64,000 bases of DNA from assembly GCA_009760855.2 (NCBI GenBank), contig WPIO01000165.1, positions 613,501 through 677,500 of the forward strand, read 5' to 3'. This stretch comes from Cristatella mucedo (Eukaryota; Bryozoa; Phylactolaemata; Cristatellidae). A program made the translations under genes and the position numbers. Of the stretch, positions 29,285-48,404 are shown one piece after another. Under the pieces are notes generated by a model. That model was not told the origin of the DNA. It did not search any database and saw only the letters and a list, made by a program, of their open reading frames with translations. Each line of letters opens with the position of its first letter. Within the stretch, counting starts at the first letter, position 1.

Positions 29285-31655
29285 TTTCCAATTCGGCTTT
29301 ACTAGAAAAGTAAGCAGCGCGTTCTTCAAGTAAAAACTTGGTCACTATATCGGTGCGGTAGCTCACAGACAAGCTTATTTTTGAAAATACAACATGTCCA
29401 TGACGTCATACAGCCGACGTAGTCGTAGTACGTAGTCCTGACGTACGTAGTAAGTCGTCGTGACGGAAGCACTAAGCGAAGCTTCGCCGTTTCGAAGCTT
29501 CGACCAGCTGAAAAGCCCGTCAACTGTGGGCTCGCATTCACTCTCTTCGTACTTCGCTGGCTCTCCAGGTTTACCGTATAGGCTGGCTCTCCAGGTTTAC
29601 CGCTACGAAAGATGGACTCGAGCTGAGAGTGTGCGAGAGCAGAAAGTAAACGTCATTACCAACGTCATCGAACGAGTGCATCCATCGACGCTTATCGACT
29701 TCGTTCGCTGCTCGACGAACGATAGCTACGAGGCGGCAGTGAATTTAGCAAGGAGCCACTGCACCGCGCGTCGGTGCGGCATTGGCGCTGACCGGTCGGT
29801 GAGGTGCCCCAATTTAACCTTCGCTTCGATGCCTCAATTTCGCTACGTCCGCTTGACGCGAACAAAGATTTGACAAAATCTATGCAGAGGAGCAAATGCA
29901 GTGCTGGATTATGATTGGTAATATAATGGGAAAGTAGCAGTGATGCAGCAGCAGATGCAGGTGAACTAGGAGTAGTACTTCGAAGGAGAGAGTTATTTCG
30001 ACTCGACAGCAGATGTAAGTGTTCAAAGCGCCCCCCCCGGCCGTAGCTGGATCAGCAGCGTTAACGTATTTATTCCTACATCGGTAGCGGGAGCACATTC
30101 ATAAATAGATCAGCAGTATGAACGCTTTCAGTGAGCTTGAGAGCCAACGGAAGGAATTTCGGAAGCGAGCCGTGTTAAAATGGCCAGGAGTTCGTCCCAT
30201 TTAGCTTATTCGGCCGGATGAATGGTGGGGGGCGGGGTCGCACGACGACTAGCCGATGGGAACGACCTGAGGAGCCTGACCCTGACCTAGTGGACTCCTC
30301 CTGACTTGCTGAAGCTTAGGGCTATCTATAAGCAGCGCTGCCGCTCAACGGTAAAAAAAAGCCTACTGTAGCGGCCACGCTCCGTCGTGCTATGCGAGCC
30401 CACCCCATCGGGCCTGGCCCCGAAAGGAAAATTCGAGAGCTCGTTCCACGTTCTAGCGGGGCCGATCGCAAACGTTCGACTTCGGACGAATTGCCCCACT
30501 ACTTGGCTTTAAAACGACGGGGAAACCGCAGCAGTTGCTCTGTGCCGGAAATCAAGACAGGATCTATTTGCGGTCGAAGGCGCAGCCACGATTTCTCGAC
30601 AGCCCTTAACTCGCGACCTCGGCTGGCGTCGAGCGATCGAGGCAATTGGAAGCCCAGAGTTTATTTGCAGCGTTTGCCGTCAAAGTTGCTCCATATACCC
30701 ACACAGACCAAACGGATGTTACTCTGGAGTTCTGCTTACTCGACCTCTCGATCGGTGCACAACCTAGTCTCGGAACGAAATAAATAAGAAGACCCACACT
30801 AAAATGCCCACTCCACGAGTTCCCTTACTTTCTGGATTTTACCGAGTAGCAGACGTCAAAAGCAAGTTTTTTGGGTACTCACCATTGCTAAGGGGTAAGC
30901 GGAATACTCAAGTTACTTCGGTTTCGAACCGATTTCAGTCAGCGAAATGAGTTCGGGTGAATCCCTGATTTCTCGAGCAAGTTAAGTACCAGTAATCAGT
31001 AAGTGCCAATAAGTAGCAGTAGTTTGGAGCAAGTATCGTAACGAACGAGTCGGTTCGGGCATGCTTTGGCAATTACAAAATGAGCCAAGGAAAAGTGCTG
31101 GTTTGTCTATCTGCCTAAAACCTTAGCCTTTGAAGGAAGCCGCAAGCTTTCCGCGGGAGGCGTCGCTAAACTGAAGCCGCAGTCGCGTCTGTGCAGTCGG
31201 CCCGACTCGAAGTCGGACAATCGCTGCATCGGCAGGTAGCTGCTTACTTACTACGATCGCGCTTTTAGCTCGCTTCGACGGCAGCTTGCAGGGTAAAGTA
31301 GCAACGAGATTTGGACGGAGCCGCTGTTCACTTATGCATTCTAGGGTCGAGAAACAAACGCTTCGGCGATGGCAGCTCTTCGATCGAGCGAGTAATAACA
31401 GCCCCTCCTCGAGGGAGAGTGGCAGCCAATTCAGCCCCACACTTCGGACCAGCAGCCACACCCCCCCCCCAAAAAGATCTACGGTCTGTACGTGTGTGTT
31501 GGTCAGATAATGAAACTGGCGTCAGGAGGTCCACCGGCTTTGCCGAGAAGCACCGCCCAGTGCTCCCCTGGCTCTGAAGTTACACAGAGCTAAACACCAA
31601 CAAACTCCAAGTAACACGAAGTAACTCCAAGGAGCTCCACCAAGAGATACTACAT
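29285..31655. other. no recognised gene
   Basis: Holds a TGACGTCA palindrome (29401-29408), a 24-bp tandem duplication (29553-29601) and a 131-codon plus frame (30392-30787) with basic composition and no recognised domain. A TATCTATAAGCAG word at 30322 could be a core promoter. Nothing is firm. Confidence 0.3.
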
Positions 31656-31659
31656 CAGA

Positions 31660-32100
31660 CCCGCTTTTCGGAATCCAACAGTCTAGAAATACCTCGTACA
31701 AACCTTAAATCCTTTGGAGACCGTGCATTTAGTTCATATGCTCCCAAAGCCTGGAACTCCCTCCCGACCTGCGTCAGAACATCCCCTGACCTGACCACAT
31801 TTAAAAGGAACCTAAAAACACACCTACTTAGGACAGCATTTAGTGGGTCCCTGTGATTCGTCCTTCGTGTGCTTATGCGTGCTGACACTGTGCATGCTGC
31901 CACTAACCACATTTGCATTCTGACCCTGTGCATGTCACCCCTAACCATATTATTCATTTCGTTTGTTTTTTCAAGCATGATTTTACTTACCATTCAATTG
32001 CATTTCACTTTACAGCAAATGTAAAGCGCCTAGAGAGAGATTAAGTTCTCTGAGGGCGCTTTATCAAGTGAATTATTATTATTATTATTATTATTATTAT
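31660..32100 (+). mobile_element. LINE-A 3' end
   Basis: PRTNLKSFGDRAFSSYAPKA-type blocks in the plus strand, a clean 3' UTR, a stem-loop at 32020-32070 and (ATT)n at 32073-32100. Very close to the 23-kb copy. Confidence 0.85.
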
Positions 32101-32840
32101 CTAAATGTGTGCATGCATCTGCGACATCCTGCCTTGACTTCTATGACTCACTGCTGGCTTCTGGTCTACCGGCCTGTTCAATCAGGCGCTTTCAGTTGGT
32201 GCCCAACTGCAGCTAGGCTTGTCTGTCGTGAGCATCCCAGTTGCCACGTCACACCACTTCTCCCCCAACTGTTGCACTGGCTCCCAGTCAAGCATCGCAT
32301 CAACTTCAAGGTTTTGTCACTTTTATGGTAGGTCCCTTCATTCTTTGGCTCCAGCTTACCTATTAGTTCTACTCCCCCACCAGGCCAAGCATCGTACCAC
32401 TGGCTTTTCGGAATCTAACTGCTTACCTATACCTCGAACAAATTTCAAATACTGTGGAGACCGTCGCTTTAGTTTGTATGCTCCCAAAGCCTGGAATTCA
32501 CTCCCGACTTGCATCACGACATCCTTTGACTTGTCCACATTTAAATAGAAACTAAAAACGCAACTATTTATCACAGCATTCAGTGGTTCCCTGTTATTCG
32601 TCCTTTGGTGCTTATGTGTGCTGACATCGTGCATGCTCCCACTAACCAGATTTGCATGCTGACCCTGTGCATGTCACCCCTAACCATGTTATTCTAATTG
32701 TTAATTGAGCATTCTACCACTAACCATTCGATCGTGCTTCCTTTGCAGCAAATGTGAAGTGCCTAGAAAGAGATGTGTTATCTGAGGGTGCTGTGTCAAA
32801 TGCGCTACAATTATTATTGTTATTACTATTATTATAACTC
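32100..32840 (+). mobile_element. LINE-A copy, head to tail after the previous one
   Basis: Starts right after the ATT tail of the preceding copy at TGTGCATGCATCTGCGACAT. Frame-broken blocks include LAPAYLLVLLPHQAKHRTTG and SLYAPKAWNSLPTC. Ends with a stem-loop and ATT tail at 32808-32835. Confidence 0.8.
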
Positions 32841-32914
32841 GGCCACAATATCGTAAAACTAGCTCACAACCGCATATGTCTAGCTAGAAAGCCCGTGCGT
32901 TGCCCCTGGGTGTT

Positions 32915-33070
32915 AGCGCTGAATGGGAAGGGCCTACTGGGTGCTTGCTCTTCACGGCCCAGGTCGTGCACTGAAATCCTGCAGTGGGCAACCCCTTATT
33001 GTCCTATACAAGAGCTGGTGATAGCCACTAAGGCTCGTCTGCCGCTTCGTAGATGGAGCTCTAAAATCAA
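32915..33070 (+). mobile_element. SINE-A relic
   Basis: GCCCAGGTCGTGCACTGAAATCC is a decayed B-box area; GGTGATAGCCACTAAGGCTC matches the SINE-A body. Confidence 0.6.
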
Positions 33071-33400
33071 TTGTTTATTCACGTAAAGGCTAGCCAATGA
33101 GCTTGGCTAAAGAGGGCTCAATCAATTTACAGGGTACGGTTTGATCAAATGAAATTACTTTGGCCTGAATTGGGCTGACGATTAAATAAAAGGCTACCTA
33201 GCCCAAATCGTAACAACAACGTATGTTCAACATGGCACTCGGCTATTGAATACCGCAGCAGTGGCCTAACTGGGGCACACTTGGCACACGTGGCATGCCT
33301 GCAATCGCCGGGACAGTCGTGCAGCAAGCACGACCATGCAAAAGGCCATCTTGGCTGGCTGGTGGATGCCGGTCGATGGCGAGCATGGCACCAACGGCAC

Positions 33401-33406
33401 TTTATT
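33401..33406 (-). terminator. PCYT1: candidate polyadenylation signal of PCYT1
   Basis: Plus-strand TTTATT reads AATAAA on the minus strand, about 370 bases after the stop codon. Distance and strand fit; no transcript evidence. Confidence 0.4.
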
Positions 33407-33568
33407 AACACAACACGATTGCCAACATAAGTCCTTCGTGCAGCGTGCATAACACTGGAAGCCACGTAATTACCACGGCTGAAGCAACGCGAACGCTGCT
33501 TTCATGCATCTGCTAAAAAGAAACTACTCCATCCTGGCCGCCGAGCGCTTGGCAGGCAAGTGGCCTCC

Positions 33569-33608
33569 ATCTCGGCCCGTCGGTCACTCGTTCCCGACGG
33601 GCCGAGAT
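33569..33608 (-). promoter_or_regulatory. PCYT1: 15-bp hairpin in the PCYT1 3' UTR
   Basis: 33569-33583 pairs exactly with 33594-33608 around a 10-base loop; the arm is GC-rich (TCTCGGCCCGTCGG core). It lies 170-210 bases after the stop, so the mRNA would carry it if the 3' UTR reaches the candidate poly(A) signal. Confidence 0.6.
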
Positions 33609-33777
33609 CGACATGGCGGAAACGCAGTTAGTTGCAGCTGCCAAACAGGCCTCGGACAAAGCACCAAAAAAGGAGGGAAGCCGGACGAGGGAACAGACAA
33701 CGGATGGAGAGCCTAGCACGCAGCCAGCCAGCCCAGCTCAGCAGCGGCAAGGGGCGGCAAGGGCAGACGAGGGCAAA

Positions 33778-40784
<7,007 letters not shown>

Positions 40785-40789
40785 CTGCA

Positions 40790-42140
40790 ACAGGCCACCC
40801 GGATGCGACTGACCGCTGCAGTAGTAAACTGCAAGTCAGGACGTAAAATGCACGCAAGACAAGAGAGATGTTTCCAATGCAGAACGGTGCAAAGCAATAC
40901 AGGGAAAAACCGATTGAGAGTCGAAATGCTGCCCTGTGGCAGGCCTCTCGGCTCAGCCCGCCCTGCCCCCCAGTAATCAGCCGACATTTAGTTCACTCGC
41001 TCGTCAGCCTTCTGCTGCGGCTGCTGCTGCCGCTGCTTCCTGCTGCTTATGCTTGAGGCATAAATAATACATAGAGGATGATGACTGGCCCGTGGCACCC
41101 AGCTCGGCCAGCGAGCAAGACCCACAAGGTGATGCTGGCGCCGAGGGCTCACACAACCATTCCAGCCGAGGGTCACAATCTTTCTTTCAACGCAAGGACT
41201 TAGGCTTGCATCCAGCTGAGAGACACACGACGTGCATCAAAGGACAGCGTGGCCACGACGTGCCGGTCAAACTATCAAGAAAGGGCACACAATCCGAAGC
41301 AACAATGCCGAGCAAGAGCTGCTGCTGAGCACGAGCAGCTGCTCTGAGAGCGCCAGCCACCCACCATGCTGGCTGGCTGCCCACTGTTCGAGCCTAAGAG
41401 ATAATGCTGCTGCTGCTGATGATGATGACGATGACGATGATAGCGGGCACGAAAAAAGAAAAGATATCGACCGATCGGGAGATGAAGAAATTGATAGCGC
41501 CGTCTAATCTTTTGGGCTTACACGCCACGGCACGCATTCAAGGACTTGCCGGCATAGGTGGAGCTCAACAGTTGAGCTACATCTTGCAATGAATACATCG
41601 GTCAACCTAGGAATCTAGTCTTTAATCTAGTCATAACGAGAGACTGGTTCCCAGGTGCACCGCACCACAAACAATGCCTGCCAACACAATCATCACGGAA
41701 ATATTCCGCACAAGAACACAAGTACAAAGCAATGTCAGCAGCTATAACTAGCAGACGACGAGCAGCATAAACGCACCTGACAGAAGAGTAGGTCGGAGCA
41801 TAAGCAGCTCCAGACTACTGCCGCAGCAGTAGCAGCAGCAGCTACTGCTAGCCATATGGTGAGCTGCCCACTGGGTGCCCAAACAACTCCCACCAACCCT
41901 GAGGAAACATTGCCTTATTTGCATAGTTATCTCCGTTGCAACCCTATATTGCCTGCTCAATTCTGATTAGGCTTCACCAGTTGAGCTAGCGCTTTCCTTA
42001 TTCAATCAAATTACGTAATTACGAGTGTGAGAAGGCATGCAAAGCCTGGATATACGGCTAAAACTATACAGCCTACCTGATTCAATCTGTCGTAAAAAAT
42101 GGAAGGCGGCGGCATGGTATATAAATGCAACTATTAACAC
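40790..42140. other. 5' side of PCYT1, no further exon recognised
   Basis: Upstream of the first recognised PCYT1 exon. Contains GCT/GAT trinucleotide runs (41404-41445) that give an Asp-rich plus-strand frame ending at 41507. A missing upstream PCYT1 exon and promoter may lie here. No TATA box is evident. Confidence 0.35.
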
Positions 42141-42144
42141 TCAT

Positions 42145-42730
42145 ATAATAATAATAATGCACTTGATAAAGCGCCCTCAGAGAACTTGGTCTCTTTCTAG
42201 GTGCTTTACATTTGCTGCAAAGGAAGCGCGACTGAATGGTGAGTAATATCATGCTTGATGAACAACGTGGATAACATGTTAAAAGTTAGGGGTGACATGC
42301 ACAGGGGCAGCATGCAAATGTGGTTAGTGGCAGCATGCACAGTGTCAGCACGCATAAGCACATGAAGGACGAATCAAGGGACCCACTAAACGCTGTCCTA
42401 AATAGGTGTTTTTAGGTTCCTTTTAAATGTGGTCAGGTTAAGGGATGTTCTGACGCAGGTCGGTAGGGAGTTCCGGGCTTTGGGAGCATATGAACTAAAT
42501 GCACGGTCTCCAAAGGATTTGAGGTTTGTACGAGGTAGTGGTAAACTGTTGGATTCCGAAAAGCGGGTGGTACGATGCTTGGCCTGGTGGGGGATAGTAG
42601 AGCAGATCTGAGAGATAGGCTGGAGCCAAAGAATGGAGTGACCTAAAAGTGAGCGACAAAACCTTGAAGTCGATCCGTTGCTTGACTGGTAGCCAGAGCA
42701 GGTCGGCGAGAAGTGGTGCATCTCAGTGGG
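42145..42730 (-). mobile_element. LINE-A copy
   Basis: AAT tail at 42147-42158, stem-loop, 3' UTR, and C-terminal blocks (PRTNLKSFGDRAFSSYAPKA). Truncated near 42730, just before a short unique bridge. Confidence 0.85.
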
Positions 42731-42782
42731 CGATTCCATGGCAACAATCATCCGAGGAGCCACTGAAGTCAAGTAAGGAGCA

Positions 42783-42800
42783 CCCCCCCCCCCCCCCCCG
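42783..42800. repeat. poly-C tract
   Basis: Eighteen C in a row between two opposite LINE copies. Confidence 0.95.
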
Positions 42801-42834
42801 ACTCTGCACGCTTGGTTGGCTTCTTTTCATAATT

Positions 42835-43950
42835 TGTACTCTCCCTCTTGCCGATGTAATCACCGAGCACAATCTAAGCTTTCAGTTCTATGCAGATGAA
42901 ACACTGCTACACCTATGCTTTGATCCCAGCAAGCCATGCGGAATTTCAACACTAATATGCCCTTGCTGCATGTTTTGCTGACAACCACGCGAGGATGGCA
43001 GCCACAATTTTCATACTGAATAACGATACAACCAATTTATCAATTATTGGCAAACCTAGAGATTCATAAATTGAAAGCTTAAAACTCAAAATCAGCTCTG
43101 CCAGCATATCTTCCGTAGCATTTGCAAGACATCTAGGTGCCTTATCCTAAAGCGACCTTTCATAAGACGACCACATCAGCTCCACAATCTAGTCAGCCTA
43201 CTTTCAGCTACATGACATGGCAAAAATTCAGGCATCCTTCGACATGGATACTACATTTAGGCTGGTCCATGAATTAAGATATCCCATCTTGACTTCTGCA
43301 ACTTACTGCTTGCTAGTCTTCCAACCTATGCAATCAGGTGCGCTCACGGTTAGTGCAAAAAACTGCAGCCAAGCTTGTCTGTCGCGAGCTGAGCAGTTGC
43401 CACAGCACACCACTTCTCGGCGATCTGCACTGGCAAGATCAATCCAGTCAAGCAGTGCATCGACTTCAGGGTCTTATCATTCACGCTTAGGTCCCTTAAC
43501 TCTCTGGCTCCAGCCTACCTATCCAAACTACTTCCTAATCAGGCCAAGGTATTGCATCACCAGCTCTTCTGAATAAAAATCGCTTATCGTGCATCGAATG
43601 AACCTCAAAACTTTTGAAGACGTGAATTTAGTTCGCATGCTCCCAAAGCTTGGTACTCATTCTTGACCGACCTCACGACAACCTGTTGACTAGACATTTT
43701 AAAAGAAGCTTAGAACGTACCTGTTGCACAGATAGCACAGATGAGTCATCGTGATTTGTCCTTTGTGAGCTTATGCATTCTCACACAGTACCTGCTACCA
43801 CTAGCCATATAATGCATGCTGCCACTAATGCATGCTACCACAAACATATGGTCATGCTTCCTTTAAGGCATATATCAAGTGCTTAGAAAGAGATCCAGCT
43901 TTCCGTGGGTGTTGTAGAAATATAATCTTTACTATTATTACTATTATTAT
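42835..43950 (+). mobile_element. LINE-A-type copy reaching the RT active site
   Basis: Starts near RT motif C (FQFYADETLLHLCFD at 42885-42930), continues through the connection region and C-terminal blocks (YPILTSATYCLLVFQP) to 3' UTR and an ATT tail (43925-43950). Strongly diverged; the second Asp of YADD is Glu. Confidence 0.75.
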
Positions 43951-43954
43951 GCTG

Positions 43955-45690
43955 TAAAAATATGCACCTCGATATACCAAGGTTGCTTACAGGTTATGAT
44001 TCCAGAATGCTTTTAAAACCAGATTCACAACATTTAGAATCCGGTGGCCGTTTTAGTCAGTCTTGGTTACATTTTGCACGACTCTAGTGGTGTTAAAATA
44101 ACAATAATAAGAATAATAAAACATTGAACATAATAACATACAAGATAACTTTATATTTGAAGAAAGAAGAATGTCAATTGGTTAGTTCTAATATGTATAC
44201 ATGCACAACAGCACAGATCGCAAAGAATAAAATACAAGCCCTACAGCTAGCTCAACTGTCTTTATAGACAATACACATACCCACGTGCACCTGCACTCGC
44301 ATCGTCTCAATCCTTTTAGTGCCACTGGAACTCACGAACAGCATCAGATGTATGCATGCTCCTGCCTTTTCGCACAGCACATACTTTGCCCCAGGGTCTT
44401 AGCCTCAGGATAAGGCGCTTGCACTGCATGACCAGAGATTTCATATCTTTGCAAATGTATTCATTGATGTTAAGCATGTCGCCCATGTTAAAACATAGGA
44501 GCATCTAGAGCATCATGTCGCCCGTAAAAATATAAGTGTGTCTGGTACATCATCGTAAGGTTCAGAAACTGTTTTTCGCATGCATATCTAAACAATTACA
44601 TTCAAATTAGCTTTTGTAGAATAACTGTCAATTTATCCATGGGTTATCTTTAAACTATCACTTCATAACTTCGGTATGCTAAATCTTGCATCAAGGATTA
44701 TGAATAATGATCTAGCAATTGATCACCATACTGGTAGGTAATTTTTAGAGATCGTGGGTTTGAGTCATTCAGCAAGCAATTCTTGATTGCCCACTATACG
44801 TAGGAGTGACTGCTGGCATGGCTCTTCTGCCTGCTACATACAGGAGGATGTCGAATCTGGTTACCTTTACTTCACTCTGTGAAGCTGTACCTGCTAAGGC
44901 CTACTGACTGGAGGAAGCCCGGTCTCATGCAATGCCCACCTCTACTACAGCAAAAACCGAGCTTGCACCAATAACGGCATGGAGCACCTCCAATCCTTCT
45001 TCAATCGAAGGTGGGGCATGGAGCTGCACTCACCGACTTCTTTGGTGAAGAAGCCACAGGAGCTGCTTCACTCTCACAGTTTTCATGTCTCCTTCGGCGG
45101 TATGACATAGCTGCTGCAATAAAAAAAAGGGGGGATGGAGACCTTGGTTTCAGATGGATCACAATTCTTGAGAAAGGGGAGGGGTTCCAGCACAAATAAA
45201 CACACACACAATCCTTCAAGCACGTGTGTTCGGGTTACAAAGTATTTACACTGCAACAAGACGGCTGCATGCACATTGATTGGCAATAACCAGAGTGCAA
45301 TTGGCAATAGCGCCAGGATTTGCAAATGATAAAGCTGTGCCTGCGTACTGCACTAGCCTTTTTACAAATTGTGTGCTCAGGAAAAGCTTTCGATCGAGCC
45401 GTAGACGCTGCAAAGCACTTGCTAAAGTACATTCATGTACCGGCCCAACCACACAGGAATCAAATCAAGAACACGTGATTGAGCACAACTCACAGATCCT
45501 ACCATCCTTCCATCAACCAAGCAACGTTAGTCCTTACACTAATCCGTTAAGTGACAAATCAGAACACCATCTCTCACTCATCATCTCTTACCATCGCTCA
45601 AGAGAGCCCACTGAAGAGGCCTTCACAAAACTAGGAATAGCACAGCTTACATGAGAATCTGCCTGAAGCACAGCACTGACATCACTTCTT
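43955..45690. other. no gene seen; a SINE-like relic inside
   Basis: AT-rich sequence without a recognised exon. 44735-44830 resembles plus-strand SINE-A (GATCGTGGGTTTGAGTCATT B-box area, GATTGCCCACT). Confidence 0.35.
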
Positions 45691-45779
45691 GGTGCAGGTC
45701 AGACTCCTGCCTCCAGATCCCTCGATATTCTCCTTCCTCTTTCTCTCAGCAGCCTGCAAAAAACTTCAACATTCAGGTT

Positions 45780-45965
45780 ATGGTTCGCCCTTAATCACAT
45801 TGCTGCCATGTGATCATATCTACCCCACCATGCGTGTTCCACGGACCATCACCTCACACGGCGTTTTAAAGTTGCAATCTAGTGACACTGAATTGTATCT
45901 ACCATGTGACCCTCGAGTAGTCCATGGAGCTGTCGGCAAACTAACGAGTTAGCAGCTTGTAGAAA
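45780..45965 (+). mobile_element. LINE RT relic
   Basis: LKLQSSDTELYLPCDPRVV and AVGKLTS resemble a decayed RT motif C region ([10 protein letters not shown]-type). Confidence 0.4.
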
Positions 45966-46300
45966 CCAATACGCCTGGGGCAAAAGACCTCGCCGGTCAG
46001 CAGTGGAACGAATCGATATCGGGGCCTATTGAGTCAGCCGCAGGCATGGACCATAGCTCAAAAGAGTGAGCTTCACTCCACAAAATACAGAGTAAGATGA
46101 GCCAAAGGCCGCACATTCTTTATTCCACCGTAAAACAGGCGAGACGTGCATGAAATTATTCTGCATCCATCCAATCACCTCCTGAGTTAGTTGGTCACAT
46201 AACAGTCACACTGCAACGCTACCCTGACATGTACGCTAGTGCAGTCCCTTTTACCACAAACACCTACAAGCCAATCGGTATCACTGATATTATTATTTCT
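45966..46300. other. no gene seen
   Basis: No exon or repeat family recognised. Confidence 0.3.
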
Positions 46301-46311
46301 ATACCAATGAT

Positions 46312-46560
46312 ACCAAGTTAGAAGGTAGCAGCTGCCAATGGACGATGTCCTGCCGGTGCAGTAGGCTAACGTGTTCAAGTTCGGTCGCCGTCAAGGCTGC
46401 TGGCATATCCCAGCACACTAGCTCAAACTCTCGATAGAACGGGCTAAGCTGGTCGACGGGGAACGAGGAGGGGGTTTGAAGCATGTCACGGAAAAGGGGT
46501 ATCAGAACAGAAGCTAATTTAGATCGCAGCCACATCCTAGGCCAGTCGCATTCCACTGAG
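46312..46560 (-). CDS. possible exon, unknown protein
   Basis: An open minus frame of about 80 codons begins after an acceptor-like CTGTATCTCAG and ends at TTG|GTATCA or a stop shortly after. It reads VECDWPRMWLRSKLASVLIP, LFRDMLQTPSSFPVDQLSPF and TELEHVSLLHRQDIVHWQLL. The composition (Trp, Leu, amphipathic runs) looks protein-like, unlike neighbouring frames, but no family is recognised. Confidence 0.3.
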
Positions 46561-46564
46561 ATAC

Positions 46565-47860
46565 AGCGGTACCCGATAATCGCATGACCCCGGCGATGTG
46601 AGGTGTTTGCGTGGCAACGATTACACGATTGCCCACGGCCCGGATGCCGACTGCATGCAATCAGGCAATTGCTGCGTAGAAGCTCCAGAGTCCATCGCTT
46701 AACCTTTGTACGCTAGGCGACGGTCAAGGCCCATCGAGCTGTAAAGCGACCTTGCCTAACTGACCACGGAACATCGTACCGTCGCACGGGAATGACGCAG
46801 TTACTGATGTGGATCTCCCAACAAATAATAAATAATCGCTTGAAAACTCACCTAGGAAAAACTTAAGCCGGCTCAGCAGCGCGATTAGCTTACCTTCCGG
46901 ACGCTATGCTGCGGCTGAGATGACCACGCGAAATTCACGGCGAATGGGCGACACCGGCTATAGCAAGGCACAGCCTGCTTATAGCGGATAAGTGCCGAAT
47001 GGACCGCACACGAAGGCGCAGCCTGTCACCGCCCGCAGGGCTCAAGCACGAAGCGGGCACACAGCCTCGGCGGATAATGAACAGCCCGTGCAAAGACACC
47101 GCCCCGGAAGCACCAAAGTCTGGTAAAGACACCTGGGCAACGGCACGACTGCCGAAGCAACGCGTGAACAGTGCGCACGTAGTGAGCAGACGTAACAGCG
47201 TACCCAGCTCCAATCTATATAAGCCCCCCCCCCCACCCGCACTTACAACCGCATGAACACTTAGGAAGTCGTCGTACCCTCGCCAGTGATTCCGCACGCT
47301 ATGTGGCCACTAATATATAAACATATATATATTATAAGACGCACACAAAGGATTAGGTTCATCAAGCAAGCGGCAAACTCTATTCGGGTAGGCGCGTAGG
47401 GCAGCACTAGAGGAAGTACAGCTACGAGGGACGCTGAATATGCGTGTGGAGGTAATTCTCAATTGCAGTGGCTGAAGAAAAACAAACGCAATAGCTTCGC
47501 CTGTTGGCAGGCTTATCCACAATAGGGATAAACAAAACGACTGAAAACCTACAAATTCTGAGAAATTTCCTTGGACGGAGGTCGAGATATCGCGCCGCTA
47601 CCTATACACCTACTGCAGCTCCGCCATATGCTTTCCGGCTGCAATATTCGTCAAGCAGCTGCGGTTCCAGATAATCTCTAATTGGCGTCGTTCTGCGAGC
47701 ATTCTTTAAAGAAAACTGATGCCCGTGTAGCCAGCCTGGCAATAGTACGAACAGCGAGCGCGCTAGCTGCTGCAATATTACAAAACGTCTTGGTGTATAT
47801 AACAGTTCATTTCGCTATTACCAGTTGGATTACGCGAGTTAGTTCCAAGACTCTTAATCA
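46565..47860. other. no recognised gene; possible minus-strand promoter
   Basis: A minus-strand TTATATAGATTGG word at 47211-47223 next to a C-run could be a TATA box firing toward the possible exon at 46.4 kb. A 120-codon frame (46935-47297) is open without a domain. Confidence 0.25.
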
Positions 47861-47864
47861 GAAA

Positions 47865-48400
47865 AATAATAGTAATACACTTGATAAAGTGCCCTCAGAG
47901 AACTAAATCTCTTTCTAGGCACTTTAAATTTGCTGCAAAGGAAATACGATCGAATGGGGAGTGGTATAGTGCTTGATAAACAACAAGAATAACATGGTTA
48001 GCGGTGACATGCACACGGTCAACATGCCAGCGTGTTTAGTGGCAGCATTCAACAGTGTCAGCACGCATAAGCACATAAATGACGGATCACAAGAGGATGT
48101 CGTGACGGAAGTCGGGAGTTAGTTCCAATCTTTGGGAGCATACGAACTAAAGGCACGGTGGCCAAAGGATTTGCGGTTTGTACGAGTCCAATCTTTGGGA
48201 GCATACGAACTAAAGGCACGGTGGCCAAAGGATTTGCGGTTTGTACGAGGTATAGGCAAACAGTTAGATTCCGAAAGGCGAGTGGTACGATGCTTGGCCT
48301 GGTGGGGCAGTAGATGTGATAGGTAGGCAGGAGATAAAGAATGGATGGACCTAAAATTGAGCGACAAAACCTTGTAGTCAACCCATTTCACGCTCTTCAC
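47865..48400 (-). mobile_element. LINE-A copy with internal 63-bp duplication
   Basis: AAT tail, stem-loop and C-terminal blocks. The segment starting GTCCAATCTTTGGGAGCATA is present twice in tandem (48124-48249), repeating RTNRKSFGHRAFSSYAPKDW in the translation. Confidence 0.85.
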
Positions 48401-48404
48401 ACGA

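Noticed and set aside
30392-30787. 131-residue plus-strand protein
   Set aside because: Basic GC-driven composition, no domain, no splice or promoter support strong enough to call a gene.
41404-41510. C-terminal exon of an Asp-rich plus-strand protein
   Set aside because: The Asp/Ala run comes from GAT/GCT trinucleotide repeats; no domain, no partner exon. It also did not fit as an N-terminal PCYT1 exon, being on the wrong strand.
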